NCBI RefSeq assembly: GCF_900143535.1 | Contig: NZ_FRFA01000014.1 | Coordinates: forward strand, 18,496 to 82,495 | Reading direction: 5' to 3' | Source of the DNA: Tateyamaria sp. Alg231-49 | Lineage (GTDB): Bacteria; Pseudomonadota; Alphaproteobacteria; Rhodobacterales; Rhodobacteraceae | DNA: 64,000 bases | Program-made: the position numbers and the translations under genes | Shown here: piece after piece, positions 45,802-54,519 of the stretch | Numbering within the stretch: the first letter of the stretch is position 1 | Layout of the letters: each line of letters starts with the position of its first letter | Notes under the pieces: model-generated | What the model saw: the letters and a program-made list of their open reading frames with translations, nothing else | Databases searched by the model: none | Told to the model about the DNA's origin: nothing

Positions 45802-45837
45802 AAGGGGCCGTGCCATGTCTGGTTCGGCCCCTTTTTT
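45802..45837 (+). terminator. Intrinsic terminator after the arylsulfatase gene
   Basis: The 9-base arms AAGGGGCCG and CGGCCCCTT enclose a 14-base loop and run into TTTTTT, 19 bp after the stop codon. It lies in the 75-bp gap before the HAD-family gene, so that gene needs its own promoter or read-through. Confidence 0.85.
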
Positions 45838-45858
45838 GTCACCAAAAGAGGTTTTTCA

Positions 45859-46815
45859 ATGCGCCCTCTAATTACTGCTGCCGCTTTATCCTTGATGTCT
45901 TGTGCCTCTTGGGCTGATCCATTGCCATCATGGGCCGATACAGAGACCAAAATAGCCATTATCTCTTTTGTAGAACGCGTAACCGATCCGGCATCCCCAG
46001 ACTATGTGACACCTGCCGATCGCATAGCCACCTTCGACAATGATGGCACTCTTTGGGCTGAACAGCCCGTCTATTTCCAACTGATTTATGCTCTCGATCG
46101 CCTGAAGGAAAAGGCCGATGCGGATCCGTCCATCCTGACCAGCGACACACTGAAAGCAGCAGCCGAAGGTGATATCGAAACGGTTGCGGCGGGTGGCATT
46201 GAGGCCTTGCTTGAGGTTCTGGCCGTCAGCCATGCTGGCATATCGGTCGAGGCGTTTCAGGATGATGTTCGTGCATGGCTTGAGACCGCACGCCACCCGA
46301 AAACCGGCGTGCGCTATGACGAGATGGTGTATCAGCCCATGCTCGAATTGCTGTCTTATCTGCGAGATCAGCAGTTTCAGACATGGATCACATCGGGCGG
46401 CGGCGTTCATTTCATCCGCGCCTTTGCCGAAACCGCGTACAACATTCCGCCTGAACAGGTCATTGGATCATCCGGGCCAACCGAATACGCGGATGGTGTC
46501 GTTATGAAATTGCCGGGTATTGATTTCGTCGACGACAAAGAAGGTAAACCAGTCGGTATCGACAGCCGCATTGGCAAGCGTCCGATCTTTGCAGGCGGAA
46601 ATTCCGACGGTGATTTTGCCATGCTGGAATACACAACGGCAGGCGATGGCCCCCGATTTGGTTTGTTGGTGCATCACACGGACGCAGAGCGCGAATTTGC
46701 CTATGACCGCGACGGACACATCGGTGTGTTGAACCGAGGTTTGGATGAAGGACCTGATCGCGGTTGGGTCATTGTGGATATGGCCAATGACTGGACACAG
46801 GTCTGGCCAGAGTAA
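45859..46815 (+). CDS. Exported HAD-superfamily phosphatase
   Basis: The 318-residue protein has a signal peptide (ends near ASWADP). HAD motif I is at residues 59-65 (FDNDGTL, with Asp60 the nucleophile and Asp62 the acid/base), motif II is WITSGGG, and motif III to IV is IFAGGNSDGDFAML. An ITSGGGVHFIRAFAE stretch is typical of PSP-like secreted HAD proteins. It likely removes phosphate from a periplasmic substrate. It lies between a sulfatase and an alkaline-phosphatase-like gene on the same strand. Confidence 0.85.
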   Translation: MRPLITAAALSLMSCASWADPLPSWADTETKIAIISFVERVTDPASPDYVTPADRIATFDNDGTLWAEQPVYFQLIYALDRLKEKADADPSILTSDTLKAAAEGDIETVAAGGIEALLEVLAVSHAGISVEAFQDDVRAWLETARHPKTGVRYDEMVYQPMLELLSYLRDQQFQTWITSGGGVHFIRAFAETAYNIPPEQVIGSSGPTEYADGVVMKLPGIDFVDDKEGKPVGIDSRIGKRPIFAGGNSDGDFAMLEYTTAGDGPRFGLLVHHTDAEREFAYDRDGHIGVLNRGLDEGPDRGWVIVDMANDWTQVWPE

Positions 46816-46903
46816 GCCCACCTCCAATTTGCGGCCGCCTCAGGCGGCGGCCTCTTGGTACAAAACAGTCGATTTATGTCTGGCGACCAGAAAGGGACCA
46901 TTC

Positions 46904-48589
46904 ATGCTCAAAAGAGCCAGCTGCATCGTAGCCTTGACCTTTGGGATTGCGTCAGTTGCCCACTCCGACACAGTGCCCAAACTTGTGCTGCAAATCACTG
47001 TAGACCAGTTGCGCGGAGACCTGATTGATCGGTATGGCGCTGGATTGGGAGACGGCGGTTTCAACCGGCTTTTGAAAAGCGGCGTCCATTTCGCCAACGC
47101 CCATCATCGCCACGCCAACACAGAAACTATCGTTGGGCATACGACCCTGTCCACGGGCACTGATCCGGGCATTCACGGCATGGTGGCCAACCTCTGGTTT
47201 GACCGCGACACCGGCACCACCTTTTACAACGTGCAGGACCCGGACTACCCGCTGGTGGGGGCCTCTGGTGTTGATGCAGATACCGAGATCGACCCGACCC
47301 AGCGCGCTGCAACCACTGACGGCCGCTCGCCTCGTAACATCCTGACCTCGACCATTGGCGATGAAATCCGCTTGCACTACGGGCCAGAAGCAAAGGTCTT
47401 TGGGGTGTCGGTCAAGGATCGGGGCGCAATATCGTTCGCCGGTCATGCAGGGCAAGCCTATTGGTTCTCCAAGGCGGAGGGGCGCTTTGTCACCTCCACA
47501 TTTTACCGTGACGACTACCCGTCATGGGTGTCCGAATGGGAGACCAAAGACATGGTCAACTCATATGCCGGGTGGGACTGGAGGCCAATTCTCCCGGCCG
47601 AGAACTATGTGTTCTGGGAGAAAGATAACCAGCCATGGGAAACTGATTTTCCGGGCTTTGGGCGCACCTTCCCACACCCCTATGGGGCAGCGGACAGCAA
47701 ATACTACACGACGCTGCTAACGCTCAGCCCGGCTGGAGATGAGATCACTGTTGATTTTGCCAAAGCTCTGATGACTGCCGAGGAAGTCGGGCAAGACGAC
47801 GTGCCCGATTTCATGAGCGTCAGCCTTTCGTCAACCGATTATGTGGGCCATATCTTTGGCCCCTCCAGCCTTGAGGCAGAAGACAACTTCAAACGGCTCG
47901 ACCAAACTATCGCTGACTTGCTGGATTTCGTCGACGAGATCGTTGGCCTTGATGAGACTTTGGTTGTTCTTTCGTCCGATCACGGCGCGCCCGAAGCGGC
48001 GGGCTATCTCGCGACGCTTGGGATTGAAGCGCAGGCTTTCAATTTCGACGATGTTGACACCACCCCGGGGTTCGCACGATTGCGAGAACGCTTCGGGCTT
48101 GGGCAGGAGATGATCGAGAGCTTTACCAATCCATACGTCTATCTTGACCGCAATGCGATCAAGGCGACCGGTGCCGATATGGCCGAGGTAGAAGAGGCGG
48201 TAGCGGCAGAGCTTCAACAACTGCCCGGTATCGCCTTTGCCATCACCGGATCAAGCCTGCGGCGCGGTGATGTCCCTGATACCGTGATCGCGCGCGCCGT
48301 ATTGGCAAATTACCACCCTGACCGCTCGGGTGACATTTATGTGGTTTTCGAACCGCATTGGTTTGTTGCCGAATTTGACGGCCTGACCGTTGCCTCGGCG
48401 CATGGCTCCCCTTGGACCTATGACAGCTATGTCCCGATTATCTTTGCGGGGCCGGGGATTGCCGCTGACCGTGTTGATCGCCGTGTCGAGACAATTGATG
48501 TCGCAGCTACCATTGCATCGATCATGCGCACGAAGCCACCCAGCGGAGCTGTCGGCCTACCCCTGCTGGAAGCGTTACCTAGCTATTGA
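46904..48589 (+). CDS. PafA-like alkaline phosphatase family protein
   Basis: From the ATG at 46904 (AAAGGG upstream; a longer frame from 46745 has no support) the protein is 561 residues with a signal peptide (ends near VAHSD). It belongs to the alkaline phosphatase superfamily, PafA type: metal ligand LQITVDQLRGD at 29-39, the nucleophile region NTETIVGHTT with Thr75 as the likely nucleophile, SSTDYVGHIFGPSS near 308, and LSSDHGAPEAAG near 350. PafA enzymes are phosphomonoesterases that are insensitive to phosphate feedback. It should release phosphate in the periplasm. It follows the HAD gene by 88 bp. Confidence 0.88.
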   Translation: MLKRASCIVALTFGIASVAHSDTVPKLVLQITVDQLRGDLIDRYGAGLGDGGFNRLLKSGVHFANAHHRHANTETIVGHTTLSTGTDPGIHGMVANLWFDRDTGTTFYNVQDPDYPLVGASGVDADTEIDPTQRAATTDGRSPRNILTSTIGDEIRLHYGPEAKVFGVSVKDRGAISFAGHAGQAYWFSKAEGRFVTSTFYRDDYPSWVSEWETKDMVNSYAGWDWRPILPAENYVFWEKDNQPWETDFPGFGRTFPHPYGAADSKYYTTLLTLSPAGDEITVDFAKALMTAEEVGQDDVPDFMSVSLSSTDYVGHIFGPSSLEAEDNFKRLDQTIADLLDFVDEIVGLDETLVVLSSDHGAPEAAGYLATLGIEAQAFNFDDVDTTPGFARLRERFGLGQEMIESFTNPYVYLDRNAIKATGADMAEVEEAVAAELQQLPGIAFAITGSSLRRGDVPDTVIARAVLANYHPDRSGDIYVVFEPHWFVAEFDGLTVASAHGSPWTYDSYVPIIFAGPGIAADRVDRRVETIDVAATIASIMRTKPPSGAVGLPLLEALPSY

Positions 48590-49038
48590 TACGCAGACAC
48601 TTTGCAACACGTGGCCAAAGGCACAACTGGTTTGGGTTGTGATACACAAAGCGTTTATGAGGTTGTTGTAAAAGTAAGTCTCCAAGAATGTGATGATCTG
48701 GGCAAAAACCATCCGGTTCATCAAACTGGCACGACCCGTGGTCGCCTGTGTATCGATTATCTTTTGAAGTTGGTCGTAGTTTGCTTCAAAAATTTCACCT
48801 GAATGCTCTGGAGTTCCCAATATCCATTCCAGTCGTCCGGTGGCCGATCATACCCTGGAGATGAACAAGACAGGTTCACGTCTTCATGTTCTCTGGGCGC
48901 GATATCGCAATGCGCAGGGCCAGCCCAAACGTCTCTAACGAAGAAGTTACAACAACTGTCGCATTCGATCTCGAGCTCACCATCGACGGTCATGTCACGA
49001 AATTTTTCAGCTGAATAGACTGGCTCCGGTACGTCCAT
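48578..49038 (-). pseudogene. Probable frameshifted remnant of a HEPN-like gene
   Basis: On the minus strand one frame (49038 down to about 48830) reads GELEIECDSCCNFFVRDVWAG and looks protein-like, then a second frame (from about 48815) reads HSGEIFEANYDQLQKIIDTQ, ASLMNRMVFAQIITFLETYFYNNLINAL and stops at 48578. The second part resembles the start of RiboL-PSP-HEPN-type proteins, and the two parts fit one gene after a frame change near 48820. The C-terminus is missing. A sequencing error or two separate small genes are alternatives. The segment from 49039 to 49324 shows nothing further. Confidence 0.38.
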
Positions 49039-49324
49039 CAGTTCGCGAAACCATATCAAAGAAAGCTCAAATGAGGGGGCTAGACACAACGGTTGATCAT
49101 CCCTCCGGCTTGAAGTGATCCGGGCCGTGGTTGTCGGGGTTGGTCGAGATACCAGTATGGATCGCATCATTCACTGAAACAGATCCCGCCCCGAAGTCAT
49201 AGAACGGAATGCAGCGCATCGATCTGAGTGATTTAAGGTGCAGGTTGAGTTTTCAGCGCCCAGTTCGCACTGGCTTCGAAATTTAAAGCTTTTGCTGATT
49301 GAGGACTCGGCTCGAGGATGTCAA

Positions 49325-51514
49325 TCACTCTCTGGCAGTGGTCAAAATGCGGCTGTCCAATGAATTGATTGATCCAAGCCGTTGCGCCAGCGCATTGGCA
49401 TAACCGCCTGCAGATTCAGTTGTCGGACGCAGGCCATCAAAGATTTGTTGATCCGAGTGGATCACGAGAACTTTGGTCTTTCCCAATGATGTATCATCCA
49501 CGACGAAGGCCAGTTTGCTGCCATCCTGACTGTCGGCAGCACTGTGCGCCACCCGCACGCGGATTTCGCCTTCGCGCCCGGCGCGCAGTGTTTCGACATT
49601 GTTGTCGGCTGCGAAAAGGTTAGGCAGCAGATGATATACATTTCCAGATACATCCAAGGCAGAGACAAACAAATACCCATCTGACATCTCAGAAGGGATA
49701 ACAATTTCGATGACCGGGTTTTGCCCGACAAAGAAGTCACCGGTGCTATTGATGGTATCGTCGCTCCCGTCTCTGAAATCGATGCGAACGTCGCCGCCTG
49801 AAACATTTGGCAGCACACTGTCGATCAGGCAAAGAGTTGGGTTGAGAACTTCGACATCAAGCATCAGGCTCCGGTCGCCAATCGCTCGCGTTAACTTGTC
49901 AGACAGCACATCAAGGGTGTTAGGGCTGTCGACGCGCCCGGCGACCATCACTTGGCTGCCATTCGGATACCCTGCTGTTGGGGCGTTCACCACATTCAGT
50001 TCCCCACAGTTCTGATGGGTGGCCAGAATCGGGAAAAGGGCGTCCGCGCTCAGAATCCGAGGGCCTAGGTCAATGCTGGCGCTCAATTCAAATGCGCCTT
50101 TCATTTCGGTCTGGGTCAGGGCCGTCATCAGCGCCTGCCGCTCGGCTGCATCATAGGTTAGGCCAATGATCTGAACGCGGCTTGCATCCGCCCGCACGCG
50201 AAACTCGGGAAGATGGTCCACGGCATCAATGAGGCGCAGTATGTCGGCGTCCCACGTTTCGGGGATTTCACCAGTTGCAAGGGTCAGTTCGGCGGTTCCT
50301 TGTTGCCCGGCGATCAAGGCGTTCAATGCATCGCGCGCTTCTTCGGACGGCATGTTCCCAGTCGCTGTCGGCTGGTTGTTTTCCGAACGCGACACTTCCA
50401 AACTGTAGGGGTTCGCGACCGGGTAACGGGGCCCCGTTACAGCGTCGAGAGCGCCGGAGAAAAACACAGCTGCACCAATCGCACCAACGGCAAGGACCGC
50501 AAGAACCGGCACCAGTGGCCCTCGCTTTTTCGCAGGCTCAGGGGGCAGTGACGGCGCATCGGTTTCGCTGACCGCAGGGGTCGGCTCAACGATGGTCGCC
50601 GCCTCTGATATGGGGGGTTCATCTGCCGCACGTGGCAGCACTACAGTACGATCGTCGTCGTCGATGTCCTCGCCCGTTGCAGATCCGTTTTGCAGCGCAT
50701 CAAGCTGATCAAGTACGGCCTGCGCAGTGGCAAGACGATGATCCCGATCTGGACGTGTCATATGATCAATCATCGTCTTGAGCGGTTCGGGCACACCTTC
50801 GGTATCCAGTGGCCTTGCCTTGATGTTGACGACGTCCATCAGATTATTGCCGATGTTTGGCCGGGCCCCCCTGAACGTGGCCAACAACAGTGCGCCCAAT
50901 GCATAGATATCCGCACGGGCATCGGTTTGCCCATGCAACTGTTCGGGGGCAGCGTAAGCAAATTTGCCCGCGAACTCATTGCCTACAATCGTTTCGGCTC
51001 CGGGATTGGTATCCTTTGCAATCCCAAAGTCGATAATGACCGCCTCTTCAGGCTTGCCATCGCGCAAGATGATATTGTCAGGCGACAGATCACGATGGAC
51101 GATATTGTGCGCGTGCGCGGCCACCAACCCTTCGGTGACCCGTCGACAGACGATCAACACGTCTTCGGCTGACATGCCCCCGTCTTTGACCTTGCGGTCC
51201 AAACCGGGGCCATCGACATAGTCCATCACCAGATAGACATGCCCATCGTCGGTGCGCTGGTTGTCGTAATAGCGCACGATCGCATCGTGGCGGATTTCGC
51301 GCATCGCTTCCTCGCGCGTCATCAGGTTGAGGAAGTCTTCGTTGCGCGAGAACTCGGCGCGCAACGCTTTGACAGCGACGATCCGGCCTGAAATCTCGCT
51401 TACAGCGCGATACACCTCAGATGTGCCGCCGAGGCCCAGCACTTTGTCGATCCGATAGGTGTTGTTCAGCACATCCCCGATTTGGAAGATGCCGGGGTTG
51501 TCTTTGGAACTCAC
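49325..51514 (-). CDS. Membrane Ser/Thr protein kinase with extracytoplasmic domain
   Basis: The 729-residue protein starts at a GTG with GAGGG upstream. The N-terminal Hanks-type kinase has the glycine loop LGLGGTSEVY, Lys49 (VAVKAL), HRDLSPDN with Asp142, and IDFG with Asp162, so it should be active. A Ser/Pro/Glu-rich linker precedes one membrane helix at about 333-355. The periplasmic part has a beta-rich region (about 360-580) and a DUF4384-like C-terminus (FFVGQNPVIEIVIPSEMSDGYLFV). The OmpA-like gene lies 53 bp downstream in the opposite sense of reading order (upstream in transcription). Confidence 0.9.
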   Translation of the reverse strand: MSSKDNPGIFQIGDVLNNTYRIDKVLGLGGTSEVYRAVSEISGRIVAVKALRAEFSRNEDFLNLMTREEAMREIRHDAIVRYYDNQRTDDGHVYLVMDYVDGPGLDRKVKDGGMSAEDVLIVCRRVTEGLVAAHAHNIVHRDLSPDNIILRDGKPEEAVIIDFGIAKDTNPGAETIVGNEFAGKFAYAAPEQLHGQTDARADIYALGALLLATFRGARPNIGNNLMDVVNIKARPLDTEGVPEPLKTMIDHMTRPDRDHRLATAQAVLDQLDALQNGSATGEDIDDDDRTVVLPRAADEPPISEAATIVEPTPAVSETDAPSLPPEPAKKRGPLVPVLAVLAVGAIGAAVFFSGALDAVTGPRYPVANPYSLEVSRSENNQPTATGNMPSEEARDALNALIAGQQGTAELTLATGEIPETWDADILRLIDAVDHLPEFRVRADASRVQIIGLTYDAAERQALMTALTQTEMKGAFELSASIDLGPRILSADALFPILATHQNCGELNVVNAPTAGYPNGSQVMVAGRVDSPNTLDVLSDKLTRAIGDRSLMLDVEVLNPTLCLIDSVLPNVSGGDVRIDFRDGSDDTINSTGDFFVGQNPVIEIVIPSEMSDGYLFVSALDVSGNVYHLLPNLFAADNNVETLRAGREGEIRVRVAHSAADSQDGSKLAFVVDDTSLGKTKVLVIHSDQQIFDGLRPTTESAGGYANALAQRLGSINSLDSRILTTARE

Positions 51515-51567
51515 AATTGGCCCTCGCCCCAGTTCGTAGAATTCATAAGGCCAGGTCCTTTAACGCT

Positions 51568-52131
51568 CTAGCCGAGCGCCTGAAATTCAACCCGCCGGTT
51601 GACGTCACTCAGCGGATCATTCGGGTCAAACAAGGAGCTTTCACCGACGCCCAGTGCCTCCATCCGGTCAGCAGGATAGCCACAATCAGAGGTCAGGAAC
51701 CTTTTGACCTCTTCTGCGCGCAATTTTGACAGGCGCTCATTGTACTCAGCAGATCCGGACGCATCCGTATGACCCAATATTCGGATCTTCTGAACATCAG
51801 CAGCTTTCAAAGCATCGCACAGCATGGTCAACTTTGGCTTTTCATCTTCACGCAAGGCGGCGGAGTCAAAATCGAAGGACACGTTGATATTCACCTGTTC
51901 ATCCTTTGGGATGATCGTAGTGATGTTTTCTGGTTCTGCGGTCGGGGTTGCGGCAGGTGTTTCATCCGTTTGCGGGGCTGCAATCACCAATCCGCGGGTT
52001 TTCTGTTTTTTGAAGTTCTCTGTCATTTCTTCGACAGACGGCGTTGAAGTGTCTTGTGACATCGCCGGTGCGCCGAAACTGATCATCACAATCGCGGCTG
52101 TGAACAGCGCAGTATTGAGACCTTTCATCAT
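51568..52131 (-). CDS. OmpA-domain exported protein
   Basis: I chose the ATG at 52131 (AAGGA, 7-base spacer) over one at 52161. The 187-residue protein has a signal peptide (ends near PAMSQD), a Pro/Thr-rich linker and a C-terminal OmpA domain (about 78-187) with VNINVSFDFDSAALREDEKP, IRILGHTDASGSAEYNERLSKLRAEEVKRFL and NRRVEF, which bind peptidoglycan in the family. There is no N-terminal barrel or lipobox. Both the kinase and this gene are on the minus strand, and it is transcribed first. A joint role with the kinase is inferred. Confidence 0.88.
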   Translation of the reverse strand: MMKGLNTALFTAAIVMISFGAPAMSQDTSTPSVEEMTENFKKQKTRGLVIAAPQTDETPAATPTAEPENITTIIPKDEQVNINVSFDFDSAALREDEKPKLTMLCDALKAADVQKIRILGHTDASGSAEYNERLSKLRAEEVKRFLTSDCGYPADRMEALGVGESSLFDPNDPLSDVNRRVEFQALG

Positions 52132-52719
52132 GGCAATTCCTTCATAAAATCGTACGAACAATCTGCTAAAACCTTACAGTACCACATCAGCGATGCCAAA
52201 TTCTTTGCGGTGGAAACGTCGGCCAACAAAACCCCTCAAAATGCTCGCGGCATCATCAAGCTTGCCCCGCGAAGGTGCCAAAAGTCAGGCCCTAAAGACA
52301 GAGTTTATGTTGCGGGGGAAAGTAAACGCCGCCAAAATACACATCTTTTTGTTATAAAAAACAATTCACTACAGCAATCACACGGCGAATTCTATGTCAG
52401 ACCCAGCACGGTAACGACCAAGCTGTGTAAAGCCGTTTCACCTAAACAGAAAACTTGCGATCTGGCTCTCTTCTGAGATCACAAGCCGTAACAGGCACAT
52501 TGCAATAGGCGGTGAATGGCCGATGTTTGGCGATGACGCGATCCGGCCTTGTTGAAACGTCCAGGCCCCGTTTGATTTCACCCAGCAACGGGTGACTGCT
52601 CTGCACTGCCAGCAGCGAAGCGATGGATTCAATTCGGTGACTGGCGGAACAACAGCATTCTGTTGCAGCGACACCTGCTAACTGGCTACCATTTTAACGC
52701 ATTGTTTTAGGATTTCGTC
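52132..52719. other. 588-bp divergent region upstream of OmpA-like and caspase/CTLD genes
   Basis: It holds the promoters of both divergent genes. The AT-rich part 52310-52400 (ttgttataaaaaacaattcac) is a good promoter candidate. On the minus strand a frame with no start codon reads ESIASLLAVQSSHPLLGEIK and on through KHRPFTAYCNVPVTACDLRR for about 65 codons (52440-52640). It looks protein-like but has neither start nor known family, so I treat it as a possible remnant. Confidence 0.45.
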
Positions 52720-54510
52720 ATGATTCGATTGAACTATCAAGTTTTAGCCATCGTTGCTTTTCTGTTCGGTTGCACAACAGCAGCCCTTGCCGAGACGCGG
52801 GCTGCCTTTCTCGTCGGCAACGGGGCTTACGAAAACGCAAGTAACCTGAAAAACCCGGTCGCAGACGTGCAGTTGATCGCAGAAGTCTTGGAAGACCTCG
52901 ACTTTGAAGTTGATATGCACATGGATCTGACCCGGGCCGAGATCGGCAAAAGCCTGTCAGAGTTCCTCGACACTCACGGCGGTGCGGATGTCACCTTTGT
53001 CTATCTGGCCGGTCATGGAATGCAGTTTGAGGGACGGAATTACTTCATTGGGACCGATGCGTTACTCGCCAGCGAATTCGACATTCCGGCGGAAACGACA
53101 CCCATCGACTCTATCATCAAGGCCGTTCAAGCCCGTTCCAAATCATCACTGGTTTTTGTCGATGCGTGCCGCGACAACCCGCTGGCCACGGCGTTTTATC
53201 AAAGTAACTATTCTGAAAGCCGTGCTGTACAAACCCGCGGCTTGGTCCCTCTGACGTCATCCACACAGGGTGCGATGGTCGTGTTTTCCGCCTCACCGGG
53301 TCAGGTGGCCTATGATGGGACTGGTGCCAATTCGCCATTTGCCGCTTCCGTCGCGCGCCACCTTGATACACCGAATTCTGAAATTCTGAGCGTGATGAAA
53401 CGCGTCATTGGTGACGTCAAACTGGAAACCGAAGACAAACAGGTGCCAATCATCAACAACGATCTGGCGACAGAAATTTACCTCAATATCGGCGAAGGTG
53501 ATGCAGGTCAAAGCCTGGCCTTTCAGCGCGAACAGGCGCTCTACGAGGCTGTAAGCGAAATGAATTCGCTGCGTGGCTGGACAGTCTTTCTCGAACGTTT
53601 TCCAGAGAGCCAATTTGCCGATCTCGCGCAACAGAACCGAGACTCGATGGCGCGGTCAGAAAACATTGTCGTGGCAAACCTCGCGACTGCGGGCGTCGAG
53701 CGCGGAGCCGAGCAGGAACCACTGGGCCTCACTGTTGCAGACATACGCTTGATCCAGACCAAGCTTGGTACGCTAGGATATGATGCCGGGATTGCCGATG
53801 GCGTGATGGGGGACAAGAGCCGCAAGGCTATCGCTGATTTCCAGCAGGCAAACGAGTTGCCCTCAACCGGTTTGATGACAGAATTTACTGCCCGCGCAAT
53901 GGGAGTTCAGATGTCGGGTATGGAAGTCACAAGCATGCCCATTTATTCGTCTCTGGACGCCCGAAAATGGAGCCCGGAAGCACTGGCGCAGGTCGAAACC
54001 GACCCCCGTTTGATCCGTGCGGCCGAAGTTCTGAAGGACCGGGAAATCCTTTACGGATGGTATGATGATAATCTGTACATCGGTGTCCTTGGGTGGCGGT
54101 TGAAATGGCCGGATGCGCAAGCGCTGGCAGAACGCGCGGGCGGTTATCTGGCCGTGCTGGGGTCCAAAGAAGAGAATGATTTTGCGTACGAACTGGTCAG
54201 TCGAGACGACCGGTTCTGGCAGGTCAGCGATGCGGGACAAGGACGTCATACTTACGGGCCAACATTCGGATTCTATCAGAAGAAGGAAGGCCGCGAGCCT
54301 GACGGTGGTTGGTCTTGGGTGAACAATCAGCCGGTTTCTTTTACAAACTGGGCATACGGAAACCCGAACAATGGCGTCGACTATGACAGCGAATACGTGA
54401 CCTTTTACAGGTGGACCAAGGACATGGACCTTGAAAAGTTTACCGGCAACGAATGGAACGATGTCGATCTGCCCCGCACGGGCCGTGCATTCATAATCGA
54501 GATCGAATGA
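52720..54510 (+). CDS. Exported caspase fused to peptidoglycan-binding and C-type-lectin-like domains
   Basis: The 596-residue protein has a signal peptide (ends near AALAE), a caspase domain (about 26-255) with His99 (YLAGHGMQ) and Cys150 (VDACRDNPL), a peptidoglycan-binding-like repeat at 340-390 (QTKLGTLGYDAGIADGVMGDKSRKAI), and a C-type-lectin-like domain at about 450-596: YIGVLGWRLKWPDAQALAERAGGYLAVLGSKEEN, the WVNNQPVSFTNWAYGNPNNG loop, and NEWNDVDL before the end. CTLDs bind glycans or proteins, and here could target the protease to a surface ligand. It diverges from the OmpA-like and kinase genes. I know of caspase and CTLD-type fusions in DGR target proteins, but no reverse transcriptase is present here. 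Confidence 0.88.
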   Translation: MIRLNYQVLAIVAFLFGCTTAALAETRAAFLVGNGAYENASNLKNPVADVQLIAEVLEDLDFEVDMHMDLTRAEIGKSLSEFLDTHGGADVTFVYLAGHGMQFEGRNYFIGTDALLASEFDIPAETTPIDSIIKAVQARSKSSLVFVDACRDNPLATAFYQSNYSESRAVQTRGLVPLTSSTQGAMVVFSASPGQVAYDGTGANSPFAASVARHLDTPNSEILSVMKRVIGDVKLETEDKQVPIINNDLATEIYLNIGEGDAGQSLAFQREQALYEAVSEMNSLRGWTVFLERFPESQFADLAQQNRDSMARSENIVVANLATAGVERGAEQEPLGLTVADIRLIQTKLGTLGYDAGIADGVMGDKSRKAIADFQQANELPSTGLMTEFTARAMGVQMSGMEVTSMPIYSSLDARKWSPEALAQVETDPRLIRAAEVLKDREILYGWYDDNLYIGVLGWRLKWPDAQALAERAGGYLAVLGSKEENDFAYELVSRDDRFWQVSDAGQGRHTYGPTFGFYQKKEGREPDGGWSWVNNQPVSFTNWAYGNPNNGVDYDSEYVTFYRWTKDMDLEKFTGNEWNDVDLPRTGRAFIIEIE

Positions 54511-54519
54511 TACGCCACA

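Noticed and set aside
46833..46856. GC-rich hairpin between the HAD and PafA-like genes
   Set aside because: The arms pair, but no run of T follows, so it is not called a terminator.
46745..46903. 53-codon N-terminal extension of the PafA-like gene
   Set aside because: The signal peptide starts at the ATG at 46904 with its own ribosome site, and the extension overlaps the HAD gene end in another frame.
52720..54510. Diversity-generating retroelement built around the CTLD protein
   Set aside because: No reverse transcriptase, accessory gene or template repeat is present in the window, so a DGR cannot be claimed.
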